Source: Nymphaea colorata
Taxonomy: Eukaryota; Streptophyta; Magnoliopsida; Nymphaeales; Nymphaeaceae
Assembly (NCBI RefSeq): GCF_008831285.2
Contig: NC_045139.1
Location: forward strand, 2,054,704-2,118,703
DNA: 64,000 nt
Direction: 5' to 3'
Of the stretch, positions 61,818 through 64,000 are shown piece after piece (position 1 is the stretch's first letter; each line of letters opens with the position of its first letter). The position numbers were made by a program, and so were the translations under genes. The notes below the pieces were generated by a model, which was not told the DNA's origin, searched no databases, and worked only from the letters and a program-made list of their open reading frames with translations.

Positions 61818-64000
61818 CTAAGGTCTCACATGATCTCTTATGAATTCCTCAATCTCAGATATCTCTCCTGTGATGCCAGAGGCATCAGTCACTGTAACTT
61901 TGTTATGGCAATGAGAAAACGTAAAGGGCTGGCCAGCTAGACCAAGCATAAATTCATTAGCAATATCAGCAGCAGATATAGCAATTCTTGATGTGCGCAA
62001 CTTCTCCCTGTAGATTTATAGAAAATAAAGGAGTAAAACTTTTGCTTCCACTAGGTACTCTATACTGAAAATTTGTAATCTACACTTGTGTGCCTTTAAA
62101 ACATCTGCACCACAGGAGCACAGTTTATAACCTGCGATCAGCCAAATGTTGTTTTAAAGCATTGGAAGATATGGCTACCCTTCACCCATCAATATTAGCA
62201 TAGAAAGCATTCAGGCAACCAATAATTCATCCAATAATTTCATAAATCACTAGCTACAATGGAAGAATGGCAAACTTATTGGTGTCACAATAAGTTACAA
62301 AAAATCTAGCTTGCAACACAAGACGATCTTGTGATCCATGTATTTCGAACTGAAGAAGAGGAAGTTACCAAGAGTCGAAGACTGCAGATTGCAACATAAG
62401 ACAATCTTGCGAGCAGTTCAAACTGAAGACGACGTTACAAGAGCTCATATAAGCAGCAGTTCCATGAAATACTTGACCATTTTTAATCAAAATAAGAGAG
62501 GCATAGTTCCAAAGGAGTTATTTCAAAAATGCTACTAAGCAAACATTAGATATAGAAAAAAAATTGCAATTAGATACATTCAAGCTAGTTTCTGCATGCC
62601 AACATTGTGAATGAAATGGACACCTTGATCTCATTGCAATTTGCCCCATCTTCTACAGGACTAGGAATAACATGAAAAAAGAAAAAATTAAAGCAGGCAT
62701 TTGTGCTCCACAATAAAATCAACTTCTGCATCTTTTAGAAAGCCACAAAAGGTTTGGACCCATTTGTGCCGATCCAACAGCTAAGAAATAAAACCTAAAA
62801 ACAGGGTTGCCTCCTAGAATAGTTTCCAGTAATGCTTCAGACAGCTGATCCTTGTCTTCTGTAGATAATGTAAACATCTTTAGGGAACATAAGAGGTACA
62901 CAGGATCTCTTGGTAGGTTTACTCTCTTAATGTATTATCATATTATTTAACCATTCATAAAAGCTAAGAGCACATTTATTTGGATTTCACAGTGTCAAGA
63001 GAATAGTTGAGAAAGATGAAACATGATCATACAGTTCCTTTTCCAGTTGCCTTCTTATGAATTCCTTGGTGTGAGCCGTTACTTTGTCAGTCTTGTTGCA
63101 CACTATAAGCACTGGGGTTTTCCTTGCAACAACACTGGCCTTTGTCAAAATATCATAGAAGTACCTTCATTAGAAAGAAGAAAGACTATCACCAAGATTG
63201 ATTGCTAGATGTCTCTGAAAAATGGAATGTTGAAAGAAGGAATAAAAGAAAATAGAAAATAAAATAAAGAGAACACAAGGCCTGGACTCTACTCGGCAAC
63301 CGCTTGCATATTCAGCAAGAAGTCCACAGCATCTATGACAAAAACAATCCCAGCTGCCTTCTGGAGAAAGTCATCAAGGTTTGGTCGCAGCCGAGAATGC
63401 CCAGGTACATCAACAATATGAACAGGCTTGACTTTTCCTCTCTGCTAGGACCAGAACAAAGTCAGATTGTTTCATACTTCCTTTTCTACAGAATACGTTT
63501 GCACAATTTTATGTAAATGACCATGATGATATTACCCTGTCAGCTTCAGAATGTAAGATAAAGGTCCCTTCATTTGGATCCATTGATGTGACGGAGCCTT
63601 GGTGTAAAGAACCATCTCGTAGCTTGTAAAGATTTACAGGAAATAAGATTTCATCAAAGAAGGGTCCTTTGGTGTTAAAATAAAGGCAAAGGAAATTTAC
63701 TTCCTCGCGTAACAATTTTCCTCATTTGAAAAGCATATAAAATTGCACACAGACTAATCAATTGCAAATCAAATATTCACATGCTTCGTTCTAGCATGCC
63801 GACGAAGCTAAATGATAGAAGTCAAAGGATAAGTAAAAAATTTAGAACTAATTAACCTGGAAAATAGAAGATCATTAGAAGAAAACAGCAGGAAGACATG
63901 GAAACCAACCTGGTAGAAAAGCACAGTCTTGCCGCTGCCGCTCAATCCAGCTAGGACTATGGTGTTTGCTTTTGACTGCCTTATGAAACGAGCTGTAAGG
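61818..64000 (-). CDS. SRPRB: Signal recognition particle receptor subunit beta, 5' partial
   Basis: Small GTPase that anchors the SRP receptor to the ER membrane during co-translational targeting. The five visible exons (64000-63910, 63622-63536, 63441-63293, 63164-63033, 62007-61818) join in frame; the start and the N-terminal membrane anchor lie beyond the window. G1 is GLSGSGKT in the first visible exon. The next exon, LRDGSLHQGSVTSMDPNEGT, is the family switch region. G3 is DVPGHSRLR, G4 is NKTD in LIVCNKTDKVTAHTKEF, and G5-like RIAISAAD. The C-terminus, GQPFTFSHCHNKVTVTDASG then EISEIEEFIRDHVRP, matches the plant family. All GTP-binding motifs look intact. The last intron is about 1 kb. 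Confidence 0.92.

Noticed and set aside
62719..62901. Minus-strand frame within the last SRPRB intron as an extra exon
   Set aside because: The flanking exons (63033 and 62007) join in frame and give the expected family sequence without it.

Overview
The window is nuclear DNA from a flowering plant. It shows spliced genes with GT-AG introns, a Ty1/copia LTR retrotransposon, SINE- and MITE-like repeats, long (AT)n and (CT)n microsatellites, and plant-only gene families (YABBY, TIR-NBS-LRR, R2R3-MYB, plastid phosphate translocator). A full TIR-NBS-LRR gene argues against a monocot. The INNER NO OUTER-like YABBY gene looks early-diverging, so a basal angiosperm such as a water lily is possible, but I cannot prove it.

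Layout. 434-2657 (+): R2R3-MYB of the MYB98/MYB118 type, 3 exons. 5507-10256 (-): plastid phosphoenolpyruvate/phosphate translocator, 9 exons. 10.3-17.5 kb: AT-rich intergenic DNA with a SINE-like copy. 17574-19604 (+): INNER NO OUTER-like YABBY gene, 6 exons. 19.6-25.1 kb: intergenic. 25099-26047 (-): small plant-specific TIGR01589-type gene, 3 exons. 26-31.6 kb: repeats, including a SINE and a tandem duplication of about 0.8-0.9 kb. 31629-32099 (-): intronless ubiquitin-40S ribosomal protein S27a. 33081-37780 (-): degenerate copia element with paired LTRs. 38070-45697 (-): five-exon TIR-NBS-LRR immune receptor. 45.7-54.6 kb: repeat-rich accessory DNA with a duplicated receptor 5' flank, a 600-bp tandem duplication, a TIR-element family, a hAT-like MITE and GGCCCG-rich repeats. 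54.6-59.7 kb (+): seven-pass plant membrane protein, 8 coding exons. 61818-64000 (-): signal recognition particle receptor beta subunit, 5' end outside the window.

The genes do not form one pathway. They are independent eukaryotic loci separated by repeats. All exon joins below were read by hand from splice sites and were checked to keep frame. Family names come from remembered family features, not from a search. No clearly novel multi-gene system was found. The most notable signals are CT-repeat tracts just after 5' splice sites in several genes, an in-frame 84-bp duplication next to the receptor P-loop, a probable miR482/2118-type target there, and a local TIR-element family.
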